From Candidatus Poribacteria bacterium (lineage in GTDB: Bacteria; Poribacteria; WGA-4E; WGA-3G): a DNA stretch of 64,000 nucleotides. Position numbers and translations under genes: made by a program. Location of the stretch: contig JAJDUH010000045.1 of NCBI GenBank assembly GCA_022826805.1, positions 62,001 to 126,000 of the forward strand. Reading direction: 5' to 3'. The notes beneath the pieces were generated by a model. It did not search any database. It worked only from the letters and a program-made list of their open reading frames with translations, and was not told the DNA's origin. Below are positions 16,730 through 25,157 of the stretch, piece by piece (position 1 is the stretch's first letter; each line of letters opens with the position of its first letter).

Positions 16730-17518
16730 ATGGAAAGGGTTACAATAACGAATCAATTTCATACGGTTTCGGTGTGTTGTTTGTGTTTTCTCCTTATTGT
16801 AGTGACGTTCCCTATCATATCAATAGCTGCGACAAAAAAAAAGGTGCTGATATTGGGGAATAACATCACTCAAGTTGAAGCACCAACGATTAGTAAAAAT
16901 GTGAAAAAAATTAAGAATTATACCTTCGATTATGAGATTACGAAAGATCCGAAACTCGCGAAAGCGGATGCCGCTGATTTTGACATCCTCTGGCTTGGGC
17001 AAGGTGAAATTTGCGAAGGTGGATGGCGTTTCACTGATCAGGGAGCAGATGCCGTATTAGAGTTTGTTGAGCGGGGGGGGGTTTGCATTAACGTTGAGCA
17101 GGACCACGATGATGCTATAGGGTGTCCAACACCTTGGCTCCCTAAACCACTAAACGGTGATGAAACCGATAGGACACAGAATTTTGAACCGACAAAAGCA
17201 CCAGAGGTTAGGACACTTTTCACCGAGCCAAACAAGATAACAACGATTGTGACGGATGATAAATGGCACAACCCCGATAAGGCGTATATTCCACTCGCGA
17301 CGGTTGGTAACCATCTCGTTGTGGCACTCCTATATCACGGTAAGGGCGCATATATCATCACGGCGATACAAAATGAAGATCAGGTGAAGGTCGATACGAA
17401 TCTTCCGTTTATTGAAAACCTGATGTTCTATGTCGCTACCCTTCAGGATAAAATTCTTGCCGTCGAACCGCACCACAAACTTGCTGTGACTTGGTCGCAA
17501 CTCAAAATGAGCCTATAA
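16730..17518 (+). CDS. Secreted protein with glutamine-amidotransferase-like (ThuA-like) fold
   Basis: 262 residues from the ATG at 16730, which has AAGGAG about 11 bases upstream; a start at 16667 would add an unlikely leader. Residues 1-35 are a long hydrophobic signal peptide ending SIAA. The mature part begins with KKVLILGNN, then DFDILWLGQGEI and DAVLEFVERGGVCINVEQD, the alternating strand/helix pattern of the class I amidotransferase-like fold, and ends FIENLMFYVATLQDKIL. The catalytic triad of true amidotransferases is not evident. The role is unknown. It is followed after 27 bases by the TolB-like gene, so they may form an operon. Confidence 0.6.
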   Translation: MERVTITNQFHTVSVCCLCFLLIVVTFPIISIAATKKKVLILGNNITQVEAPTISKNVKKIKNYTFDYEITKDPKLAKADAADFDILWLGQGEICEGGWRFTDQGADAVLEFVERGGVCINVEQDHDDAIGCPTPWLPKPLNGDETDRTQNFEPTKAPEVRTLFTEPNKITTIVTDDKWHNPDKAYIPLATVGNHLVVALLYHGKGAYIITAIQNEDQVKVDTNLPFIENLMFYVATLQDKILAVEPHHKLAVTWSQLKMSL

Positions 17519-17545
17519 TGCTTTAGCAACATGGGGAGGATGCTT

Positions 17546-18502
17546 ATGAAACTGCGACACATATTTATCCTCTCCTGTCTCATCTTCGGACTGCTATGTC
17601 CTATTTGGGCAAAACCACTCCGCAGCGAAAAGATTGTGTTTTCATCAGATCGCGACGGTAATTGGGAAATCTACCTAATGAATCCTGATGGCACCCGGCA
17701 GGAGAGACTAACTTACGACCGCGCCGTCGATTGTGAACCAGTCATCTCACCCACAGGCGACCGGATCCTCTTCACCTCCAATCGTGGCGGGACACGCGAT
17801 CTCTATCTTATGGATGTCGATGGCAGAAATGTGCGTCCACTGTTTGGTGTCAGCGAAGCATACCGAACGGAACCCGCTTGGTCTCCCGATGGAAAGAAAA
17901 TTGCGTATTCGCAGCGTGACTTTGGAGGTATAAATATCCACACCGCAAGCGCGGATGGAAAATTAGTAAAACCGATTGAGCGCCTAAAGAGCGCCCACAG
18001 CGGTTATCCAAACTGGTCATCGGATGGAAGAGAAATCGCTTTTGTTGTCGCAGATGAGATTCACTGGGCAAGCCGCCAAATCCGATTTATCAACTTAGAA
18101 ACCGACGAACAAGAGACACTCTTTCCTGATGATTTCCCGCGAATGTTCCAACCTGCCTACTCTCCAGTCGATGATAAGATTGCCTTTGTTTGGTTTCGCC
18201 CGGCTGCAAAGCAACAGTCGATATTTGTTGTTAACCGAGATGGAAGTCATCTCAAACGGATTGAGTCGTTAGTGGCAAACACGCCCGCGTGGGCACCCTC
18301 CGGCGATGAACTCATTTACACAGAAGGTGTTATCGGAAGTAATTCCCAAATTTACAAAATCAATCTGATCACGCACAAGGCAACACAGCTCACAGACGAT
18401 GGCAGCAATTATTCCAGCAACTGGTTTTCACCAAGGCAGCTGCCGGTTTCTCCATCGCCATCACTCCTAAGCACGTTGTGGAGCGACGTGAAAATCCAAT
18501 GA
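17546..18502 (+). CDS. TolB-like beta-propeller (PD40 repeat) secreted protein
   Basis: 318 residues. The ATG at 17546 is chosen because GGGGAGG lies 6 bases before it. The signal peptide ends near PIWAKP. WD40-like PD40 repeats follow: IVFSSDRDGNWEIYLMNPDG, ILFTSNRGGTRDLYLMDVDG, IAYSQRDFGGINIHTASADG and further weaker copies, each with the S-x-D/R-G ... I/L-Y-x-M-x-x-D-G pattern. It resembles the propeller of TolB but lacks its N-terminal domain, and no Tol/Pal genes are nearby. It is likely periplasmic; the partner is unknown. Confidence 0.85.
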   Translation: MKLRHIFILSCLIFGLLCPIWAKPLRSEKIVFSSDRDGNWEIYLMNPDGTRQERLTYDRAVDCEPVISPTGDRILFTSNRGGTRDLYLMDVDGRNVRPLFGVSEAYRTEPAWSPDGKKIAYSQRDFGGINIHTASADGKLVKPIERLKSAHSGYPNWSSDGREIAFVVADEIHWASRQIRFINLETDEQETLFPDDFPRMFQPAYSPVDDKIAFVWFRPAAKQQSIFVVNRDGSHLKRIESLVANTPAWAPSGDELIYTEGVIGSNSQIYKINLITHKATQLTDDGSNYSSNWFSPRQLPVSPSPSLLSTLWSDVKIQ

Positions 18503-18515
18503 AATCCCGCACTGC

Positions 18516-19214
18516 TTATGTCAACGCTGCTGCCAGTCCCGTAAAATCATCTACCGTTACATCAGGCTGATACGGTGTATCCTCATACGGCAACTTATAG
18601 CGGTTGACAAACGCCCCTCTGTATCCGCATGCCCGCGCCCCCATAATGTCAAACGAATTGGCGGAAACCATCAGACACTCATTGACTTCAAGCCCTAACT
18701 GCCCCGCTGCACCACGATAGACCGCCGGATGCGGTTTAAACGCACCGACCGATGTAACCGAGATTACGTCGTCGAAATCCCATGCAACCCGTTCTGAGAC
18801 GAGATAATCTAAAAACGAGGGATCCCCGTTGGATAGCACCACCAACTGATACTTGGATTTCATCTTCGTGAGCGCAGATAACACCTCTGGAAATGGAGAA
18901 AGGTGTCGCCATCCGCGCATAAACTCTGTTACTGTCCCAGGCGTAGCATCTATGCCGTTTGCTCTCAGGACGTAGTGAACGGCGCGCCGAACTGTCTCCA
19001 GATAGCCGCTATGTCCAAGCATCGCAATCGTGTCCTGATATTGTTCGATCCGTTGTCGATATCGCCACTGCGCCCAAAATTCATCTGCTGATACACTATT
19101 AACATCACGGGCATTTAGAGACTCGCCAATGAACGGCGTGAGACTACCCCCTAAATCCAAAATTGTACCGAACAGATCAAAAGTAAGTGCTTTTGTTTCC
19201 GAGAAATTTGCCAT
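18516..19214 (-). CDS. HAD family hydrolase, (S)-2-haloacid dehalogenase type II-like
   Basis: 232 residues. HAD motif I is DLFGTILD (nucleophile Asp; the usual DxD is replaced by Asp-Leu-Phe-Gly-Thr, as in haloacid dehalogenases). Motif II is LVVLSNGDPSF, motif III Lys in AFKPHPAVY, and motif IV VSANSFDIMGARACG. These match type II haloacid dehalogenases, in which Asp forms an ester with the substrate, though many homologues act on other small molecules. It converges with the TolB-like gene, with 13 bases between the two stop codons. Confidence 0.87.
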   Translation of the reverse strand: MANFSETKALTFDLFGTILDLGGSLTPFIGESLNARDVNSVSADEFWAQWRYRQRIEQYQDTIAMLGHSGYLETVRRAVHYVLRANGIDATPGTVTEFMRGWRHLSPFPEVLSALTKMKSKYQLVVLSNGDPSFLDYLVSERVAWDFDDVISVTSVGAFKPHPAVYRGAAGQLGLEVNECLMVSANSFDIMGARACGYRGAFVNRYKLPYEDTPYQPDVTVDDFTGLAAALT

Positions 19215-19283
19215 AGTAGTTGTCAGAATAATAGTCGTCAGCCGTCGGCTGTCAGTTGTCAGTAAGAATCGCGTATAGCAGTT

Positions 19284-19491
19284 TCGTAGGTTGGGTTGAG
19301 CGGCATCGGAAAATCAGCCATGTTCCCACAGCACCTCCAGTAAAAACACTTGACCGCTCCCAAATATCAGCGAAACCCAACACGCTTTCCGTAAGAGTCT
19401 ATCAATTTGTTGGGTTTCGCAGCCTCGACTTGGTAGGAGACCGTCAGAAAGGACAAAAATGATTTAGAGTATGGCTCAACCCAACCTACGA
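19284..19491. mobile_element. Inverted-repeat element with TCGTAGGTTGGGTTGAGC termini
   Basis: A 208-bp element bounded by perfect 18-bp inverted repeats TCGTAGGTTGGGTTGAGC and its complement. Outside these, TATAGCA matches again at a few bases' distance. Inside are further CAACCC/GGGTTT inverted motifs. A single unpaired GTAGGTTGGGTTGAA copy lies at 29696. It has no coding capacity and occupies most of the gap between the HAD and Gfo/Idh genes. Confidence 0.7.
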
Positions 19492-19538
19492 TGCTATAGA
19501 CATATTGTAGCATAGACTGTTAGTCTGGGCAGCCTCTG

Positions 19539-20558
19539 TTACCCCAACGCCACCGTCCGTCCAGTCGCCATTGCTTCAAACGCAGCATCAATAACCCGCA
19601 TCTGATTCACACAACTTTCCGGAGAAACCCGGTGCGGTTTGCCAGTTGTTAGGACCTCACACATGTGCTCCAATTGTAGGGCAAATTGGAAACACGGTTC
19701 AAAATCAATAACCTCTGTGCCCTCTCGGGTCGTAAGCTCAATATTGACCGCAGAGTTCTCATTGTTCCAAACCCGATCGAGTCGGCACATGCCGCCGGTG
19801 CCTGACATCTCGGCATACTGTCCACCCGCGCAATTAAAACCGGTAGAAATTTGTGCAACACGTTCACCCGGGAATACTAACAATAGATAGGAACCATCGT
19901 CCACTTCTAACCCGGCTTGAGACATTCCGGACACCCGAATCGGTTCAACACCAAACATAAACCGCGCATGGTGGATATTGTAACACGCCAAATCGTAAAT
20001 GCTGCCGCCACCCTTCGCCTTATTAAACCGCCAATTCATTTCGGGACGGCGTGTCTCCGGTCCACCGCCACCACCGCCTGTACAGAAGGTACTGCGAATC
20101 GTCTTAAAGTCCCCGATTGCCCCTGAATCAATAAGCTCTTTCGCTTTGAGGTGCATCGGATGATGCCGGAATTTAAACGCCTCTGCCACTAAAATACCGT
20201 TCTCTTGCGCTGCACCCACGAACGCTTCTGCCTCTGCAGCCGTTGACGTGAACGGTTTCTCACATAAAATCGCTCTGACTTGGCGGGATTCAGAAATCTG
20301 GATACCAACCTCAGCGTGAAAAGCACCCCAAGTACAGATAATAGCGATGTCCAAGTTCTCAGCGTCTAACATCTCCTCCAAAGAGAGATACTGGTGCTCA
20401 GGAGCCACATCATACCGCTCACCGAACCTCGCTAATGCTTCTTCCGATACATCACAGATAGCCGCCAATTCAGCACTCGGTGCTTGTTGACAGGCAGTGC
20501 CGTGCGCGTTTGCAATTCCACCGGTTCCAACAAGTCCAACACGGTAAGTACTTGACAT
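19539..20558 (-). CDS. Gfo/Idh/MocA family oxidoreductase
   Basis: 339 residues. The N-terminal Rossmann domain shows VGLVGTGGIANAHG, then the conserved CEKPFT (EKP motif) near residue 100. The C-terminal alpha/beta domain carries EAFKFRHHPMHLKAKELIDSGAIG, then GGSIYDLACYNIHHARFMFG, with the His pair usual in sugar- or inositol-type dehydrogenases. It is an NAD(P)-dependent oxidoreductase, probably acting on a sugar or cyclitol. It is one of two such genes in the window (the other ends at 50100) and is not closely similar to that one. Confidence 0.92.
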   Translation of the reverse strand: MSSTYRVGLVGTGGIANAHGTACQQAPSAELAAICDVSEEALARFGERYDVAPEHQYLSLEEMLDAENLDIAIICTWGAFHAEVGIQISESRQVRAILCEKPFTSTAAEAEAFVGAAQENGILVAEAFKFRHHPMHLKAKELIDSGAIGDFKTIRSTFCTGGGGGGPETRRPEMNWRFNKAKGGGSIYDLACYNIHHARFMFGVEPIRVSGMSQAGLEVDDGSYLLLVFPGERVAQISTGFNCAGGQYAEMSGTGGMCRLDRVWNNENSAVNIELTTREGTEVIDFEPCFQFALQLEHMCEVLTTGKPHRVSPESCVNQMRVIDAAFEAMATGRTVALG

Positions 20559-20576
20559 AATAGTTCCTTTCTGCTC

Positions 20577-20686
20577 AGGACTTACGCAAAATCACGAAAT
20601 CACGACCATTCCTCCGCGGTAGGTGCGGTGTTTTCGCTGGGGTGTTTCCCCCCTAACCGCACTGATAACGGAATTGCGTAAGTCCT
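20577..20686. mobile_element. MITE copy B (AGGACTTACGCA termini)
   Basis: A 110-bp element with perfect 12-bp inverted termini. The interior differs from the other copies: it contains GGTGCGGT and AACCGCAC as an inner inverted pair. It lies between the Gfo/Idh and sulfotransferase genes, 19 bases upstream of the former's start codon. Confidence 0.8.
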
Positions 20687-20693
20687 ATTGATT

Positions 20694-21452
20694 TTAGGTT
20701 GATGTTAAAGGATAACCGTTTTCGACAATGGGTTTTTGCAGAAACTCAAATTCGTATTGAGGTAAAAATGCTCCCGGTTCCAATTCCGCACAGTCCTTTT
20801 TCCAGCGTGCGACTGCATCTGCCCGCACAATAATTCGACCTAACGGGATACCTAAGAATTCCTCAAGCTTCTTGAGAGTCTTCTCTTGATTTAGGACGAA
20901 GTCCTCAAAACGGATCTGGATAACATTTTTCGGCATAGGCGTTGCTTGCATAAGCTTATACTGATATATCCATGAAATCGCTCGCCTTTCATAAATATCG
21001 TCCGTTTCAGGATACGGCACTCCGAAATCTCGAAGATCGTCGGTTTTGTGGCTGCCTCGGATACAATCCCGCGGATCCCGAATCCAATGGATGAACTTTA
21101 TCCCTGGAAACATCCGTATTATCCACGGGTAGACAAGTGTAGTCTCTGGAAGCTTCCACCCCTTGTAGGTAGCAGGATCCTGTAGGACATCCTCAAGGTA
21201 GGTGTTAATGAGTCGCTCAAATTCTGGATCAATTGACATCGTGAACAGCGGCTCAAAATCCCATGATAACCCGCCCCGCCATTTAACATATTGTGCCATT
21301 ACTCGGCAGGCATCATACATTGCAAATGGTGGAATCTTATCACCGGAGGGGTTCAGTTGGCTGCCCATGAAAACGCCACTGGCGTATAACGTATGTGAAA
21401 TGGCGCGCGTCCCAGAATGACCGCGCCCAATCACTGTGATTAAATTTTCCAT
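20694..21452 (-). CDS. Sulfotransferase family protein
   Basis: 252 residues. GRGHSGTRAISHTL near the N-terminus is the 5'-phosphosulfate-binding loop; FIHWIRDPRDCIRGSH is the 3'-phosphate-binding motif (RDPR). RFEDFVLNQEKTLKKLEEFLGIP is the conserved helix near the end. Such enzymes move sulfate from PAPS to hydroxyl or amino groups of carbohydrates or other acceptors. The acceptor is unknown. In sponge-associated bacteria sulfated polysaccharides are abundant, but no sulfatase or glycosyltransferase neighbours are seen here. Confidence 0.85.
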   Translation of the reverse strand: MENLITVIGRGHSGTRAISHTLYASGVFMGSQLNPSGDKIPPFAMYDACRVMAQYVKWRGGLSWDFEPLFTMSIDPEFERLINTYLEDVLQDPATYKGWKLPETTLVYPWIIRMFPGIKFIHWIRDPRDCIRGSHKTDDLRDFGVPYPETDDIYERRAISWIYQYKLMQATPMPKNVIQIRFEDFVLNQEKTLKKLEEFLGIPLGRIIVRADAVARWKKDCAELEPGAFLPQYEFEFLQKPIVENGYPLTST

Positions 21453-21628
21453 AGTCGATAGGTGTTACATAGAAATCACTTGTTTATTTTCGCAAATTAG
21501 ATAATAATTAGAGAAACAGGCGTATTTTGCTCTTAGATACTCACCCAATATTGGCTTCAATTACCTGAAAAACATTGTAGCAAATATCGAAAACAAAGCA
21601 AATCATTTTTTATAAGGATTTCATAATA

Positions 21629-22786
21629 ATGCACAAATTTCTGGCTCTAACGAGTCTTATCGTGTTGTTAGGCACACACATCGGATGTGACAGGGTTCAA
21701 AAGATTGTTACACCGAAACACGAACAGAAAACCCTTAAGATCGGTTTCGTCGTTGCAGGTGAACGTGCCACCTATCTCAATGGCGCAGAGATGGCTGTCA
21801 CAGAAATTAACCAGCATGGTGGCCTTCTTGGGAAGCAGGTCACATTGATTGGACATATCAACAAAGAGGCGATACCGGAAGTTTCTGTCCAAATTACTGA
21901 AACCCTCATTGTTGAAGAACAAATTATCGCGCTTATTGGACCCAACCGTTCCTCCCACGCTGTTGAGGTTGGTCCGATCGCACAGCGTCATGGCATCCCG
22001 ATGGTTACCACAACCGCAACCAACCCCAATGTAACAAACGCTGGCGATTTCGTCTTCATGGCATCCTTCACAGATAACTTCCAAGGTGCTGTGATGGCAC
22101 AGTTCACGATAGAGGATCTCAATCTGACCACTGCCGCCCTCATTATACGAAAGGGCGATCTCTACACAGAAGGTATCTCTGAATTCTTCGCACTCAATTT
22201 CAACAAACTCGGTGGCGAAATCGTCGCCAATGAATTTTACGAAGGTGATCTGTCAGATTTTACAGTGCAATTAACAAACATTGCAGCCGCGCAGCCCGAT
22301 GCCCTCTTTATAGCTGGTTTCACCCTGGACGTTGCGCTCATAACGCAACAGGCGCGTGCAATACCGTTACAAAACGCCGATGGAAAACCAACAATCTTCC
22401 TTGGGGCAGATTCATGGGACAGCGAACTCCTGTACGACAACGAAGATGCCGAAGTAGAAGGTAGTTTTTTTAGCGGGCATTTCTCACCAGAGACGAATGA
22501 ACCGACAGCACACGCCTTTGTTGATGCTTACGAATCTATCTATGATTCGACACCTACCGGTGGTGTCGCAGTTAACTACGACGCCGTTAAATTGCTTTTT
22601 GAAGCAGTCGAGCGGGCAGGCAGCCTCGACCCCGATGAAATCCGTGAGCAACTCGCCGCCACAGAAAACTACATCGGTGCAACAACTATCGCCAGTTATG
22701 ACGAAAATCGCCATCCAACCAAAAGCGTGGTAATTTTTACTATCAAAGACGGCAAAAAGCTGTTTCATCAACAGATTGATCCTTAG
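21629..22786 (+). CDS. ABC transporter substrate-binding protein, Leu/Ile/Val-binding type
   Basis: 385 residues, AAGGA before the ATG. Lipoprotein-type signal with Cys in THIGCDR. The mature protein is a type I periplasmic binding fold: LKIGFVVAGERATYLNGAEMA, then QIIALIGPNRSSHAVEVGPIAQRHGIPMVTTTATNP, FVFMASFTDNFQGAVMAQF, and GVAVNYDAVKLLFEAVERAG near the end. This pattern matches branched-chain-amino-acid and related receptors. The cognate permease and ATPase genes are absent from the next 10 kb. Two Ldh2-family dehydrogenases follow, so the ligand might be a hydroxy acid or amino acid; this is inference. Confidence 0.87.
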   Translation: MHKFLALTSLIVLLGTHIGCDRVQKIVTPKHEQKTLKIGFVVAGERATYLNGAEMAVTEINQHGGLLGKQVTLIGHINKEAIPEVSVQITETLIVEEQIIALIGPNRSSHAVEVGPIAQRHGIPMVTTTATNPNVTNAGDFVFMASFTDNFQGAVMAQFTIEDLNLTTAALIIRKGDLYTEGISEFFALNFNKLGGEIVANEFYEGDLSDFTVQLTNIAAAQPDALFIAGFTLDVALITQQARAIPLQNADGKPTIFLGADSWDSELLYDNEDAEVEGSFFSGHFSPETNEPTAHAFVDAYESIYDSTPTGGVAVNYDAVKLLFEAVERAGSLDPDEIREQLAATENYIGATTIASYDENRHPTKSVVIFTIKDGKKLFHQQIDP

Positions 22787-22832
22787 TAGGAGAGGTTTCT
22801 AACGCCGATCTTGTATACCACATGGAGAAAAC

Positions 22833-23837
22833 ATGAATAGACCACCAGAAGCCTTCGTTCACGTAGATGAAGAACGACTTCTCAGCTTCTCTACCGCCTG
22901 CTTTGAGAAAGCAGGTATCACACACGAACACGCCGCCCTCATCAGTCGTCTACTCGTTAATTCCGATTTACGAGGTGTCCGTAGTCACGGTACCCGAACG
23001 GTTAACGGATATTGCGCAGGCTTTGAAAACGGGAGCTTCAATCCCAACCCTGATATCCGTGTCATCCATGAAACGCCGACTGCCGTCGTACTTGATGGCA
23101 ACGGCACACTCGGCTACCTTCCAATGGTCCGTGCCACGGAACACGCGATTACCAAAGCGAAAGCAGTGGGCATCGGAATGGGACTCGTTCGCTATATAGG
23201 ACACTACGGCTCTGCCGGACACTATGCCCGTATATGTAATGAGGCAGATTGCATCGGCTTTTCAGTGCAAGGCTACCAGAATCAAGGCAATGCTGGGAAC
23301 CAAGACCCGAAACCGCAACTCGGCTACTACGGCAACCCGCCCATCTGTTTCGCCATTCCTTCTGACGATGAACCGCCAGTCATCCTCGACGCAGCAACCT
23401 GTATCATGGCAGATTACCAACGCGGTCCTGATTTTGATGCCCTGCTTTCGGTCATTCCCGCAGCTTTCTTCAAGAGCATCGGATACACCGCTGTCGCGAG
23501 TCTGCTCGGTGGCGCACTGACCGGTTTCACTGAGCCACCGCCTGATGACACTGCAAAATGGAGTGGCGGCGGCATGGGCGGCATGGTGCTCGCTATAGAC
23601 ATCGAATCTGTCGTGCCATCTGCTGTTTTCCACGCAGAAGTCGACCGTATGGTCCGGGATGTCCGTGAGACTTACGAACCGATGCCGGGAACTGACAGAG
23701 CACTGCTACCGGGGGCGATTGAAACAGAACGCATAGAACAGCATCGCCGCTCGGGGATCCGCTATGGTGAAATGGAACAGGAATCCGCACGTGGCGTCAG
23801 TGAGCGATTAGGCGTGCCACTACCGTGGGATGAATAG
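22833..23837 (+). CDS. Ldh2-family malate/lactate dehydrogenase, first of tandem pair
   Basis: 334 residues. The family signature is seen in SDLRGVRSHGTRTV near residue 48, then VVLDGNGTLGYLPMVRATEHA, VRYIGHYGSAGHYARICNEADCIGFSVQG and the C-terminal VDRMVRDVRETYEPMPGTDR with the helix preceding LGVPLPWDE. These NAD(P)-dependent enzymes oxidise 2-hydroxy acids such as malate, lactate, ureidoglycolate or sulfolactate, using a fold distinct from classical LDH. The usual catalytic His is the one in the SHG motif. It begins 46 bases after the solute-binding protein gene. Confidence 0.88.
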   Translation: MNRPPEAFVHVDEERLLSFSTACFEKAGITHEHAALISRLLVNSDLRGVRSHGTRTVNGYCAGFENGSFNPNPDIRVIHETPTAVVLDGNGTLGYLPMVRATEHAITKAKAVGIGMGLVRYIGHYGSAGHYARICNEADCIGFSVQGYQNQGNAGNQDPKPQLGYYGNPPICFAIPSDDEPPVILDAATCIMADYQRGPDFDALLSVIPAAFFKSIGYTAVASLLGGALTGFTEPPPDDTAKWSGGGMGGMVLAIDIESVVPSAVFHAEVDRMVRDVRETYEPMPGTDRALLPGAIETERIEQHRRSGIRYGEMEQESARGVSERLGVPLPWDE

Positions 23838-23867
23838 CCTCTTCACAACCAAGGATTAGGAAAAATC

Positions 23868-24869
23868 ATGAATAGACCACCAGAAACTTTTGTTTTAGTA
23901 AACGAAGAACGGCTTCTTAATTTCTCTACGGCTTGCTTTGAGAAAGCAGGTCTCACACACGATCACGCCGCCCTCATCAGTCGCCTACTCGTTAATTCCG
24001 ATTTACGAGGTGTCCGCAGTCACGGTACACGGACTGTTAATCGGTATTGTGCAGGTTTTGAAAACGGAAGTCTCAACCCACGCCCAAACATCCGCGCCAT
24101 CCATGAAACGCCGACTACAGTTGTGCTTGATGGCAACGGTACGCTCGGCTACCTTCCAATGGTCCGTGCCACGGAACACGCCATCGCCAAAGCGAAAGAA
24201 ATCGGCATCGGGATGGGACTCGTCCGTTATATCGGGCACTACGGCTCCGCGGGACACTATGCCCGTATGTGTAACGAAGCCGGATGCATTGGGTTTTCGG
24301 TACAGGGATCCCAGAATCACGGTAATGCCAGAAACCAAGATCCTAAACCCCAGATTGGTTATTATGGTAATCCGCCTATCTGTTTTGCCATCCCTTCTGG
24401 TGACGAGCCACCGGTCGTGCTGGATGCCGCAACATGTATTATGGCAGATTACCAACGCGGCCCCGAATTCGATGCCCTGCTTTCAATGATACCGGCGGCT
24501 TTCTTCAAAAGTATCGGCTACACTGCTGTGGCACATCTGCTTGGCGGAGGACTGACCGGCTTCACCGAACCAGCACCCGAAGACACCGCAAAATGGAAAC
24601 CTCCACAAGGCGGTATGGTCCTCGCAATAAATATTGAATCTGTTGTGCCACTTGATGTTTTTCACGCTGAAGTTGACCGTATGGTCCGGGATGTCCGCGA
24701 AACCTACGAACCGATGCCGGGAACTGACAGAGCACTGCTACCGGGGGCGATTGAAATGGAACGCACAGAACAGCATCGCCGCTCGGGGATCCGCTATGGT
24801 GAAATGGAACAGGAATCCGCACGCGAAGTCAGTGAACGGTTAGGCGTGCCATTGCCATGGGATGAATGA
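23868..24869 (+). CDS. Ldh2-family malate/lactate dehydrogenase, second of tandem pair
   Basis: 333 residues; a tandem duplicate of the preceding gene, 30 bases downstream. The proteins align along their full length; both begin MNRPPE and end VSERLGVPLPWDE. The same SHGTRTV signature is kept. Differences cluster in the middle, with GSQNHGNARNQDPKPQ versus GYQNQGNAGNQDPKPQ and a region around KWKPPQGGMV versus a Gly-rich stretch. DNA identity is much higher near the 3' end than in the middle, which suggests gene conversion. Confidence 0.88.
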   Translation: MNRPPETFVLVNEERLLNFSTACFEKAGLTHDHAALISRLLVNSDLRGVRSHGTRTVNRYCAGFENGSLNPRPNIRAIHETPTTVVLDGNGTLGYLPMVRATEHAIAKAKEIGIGMGLVRYIGHYGSAGHYARMCNEAGCIGFSVQGSQNHGNARNQDPKPQIGYYGNPPICFAIPSGDEPPVVLDAATCIMADYQRGPEFDALLSMIPAAFFKSIGYTAVAHLLGGGLTGFTEPAPEDTAKWKPPQGGMVLAINIESVVPLDVFHAEVDRMVRDVRETYEPMPGTDRALLPGAIEMERTEQHRRSGIRYGEMEQESAREVSERLGVPLPWDE

Positions 24870-24972
24870 TTTTCACACCGCCGTAGCGGAAAGGAAATCA
24901 AGAAAACAGATGAGATTTTTCTTGCCTTTTTTGGCAAAATGTTCCATAATTTTAGGAATTCTATTTAAATAT

Positions 24973-25091
24973 AGGACTTACGCAGTTCCGCTTAAAGTCC
25001 CCCTGATAAGGGGGATTTAGGGGGTTAAACACTCAAGGAACACCTTTTTTAATCAAATATATCGCTTTTTTGCACATTTTGCGTAAGTCCT
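24973..25091. mobile_element. MITE copy C (AGGACTTACGCA termini)
   Basis: A 119-bp element with perfect 12-bp inverted termini. The interior holds CCCCCTGATAAGGGGGATTT and a following GGGGGTT. It lies in the 288-base gap between the Ldh2 pair and the first HAF protein; nothing else is seen there. Confidence 0.85.
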
Positions 25092-25157
25092 ATAAATGTT
25101 ACAATATTGTCCAAACTTTAGGAGTCTTTAGTGAAAATAATTTAGGGAGTTTTTGAT

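Noticed and set aside
16606..16863. 85-residue frame upstream of the secreted protein at 16730
   Set aside because: It overlaps the promoter-like region and the signal peptide coding sequence in another frame.
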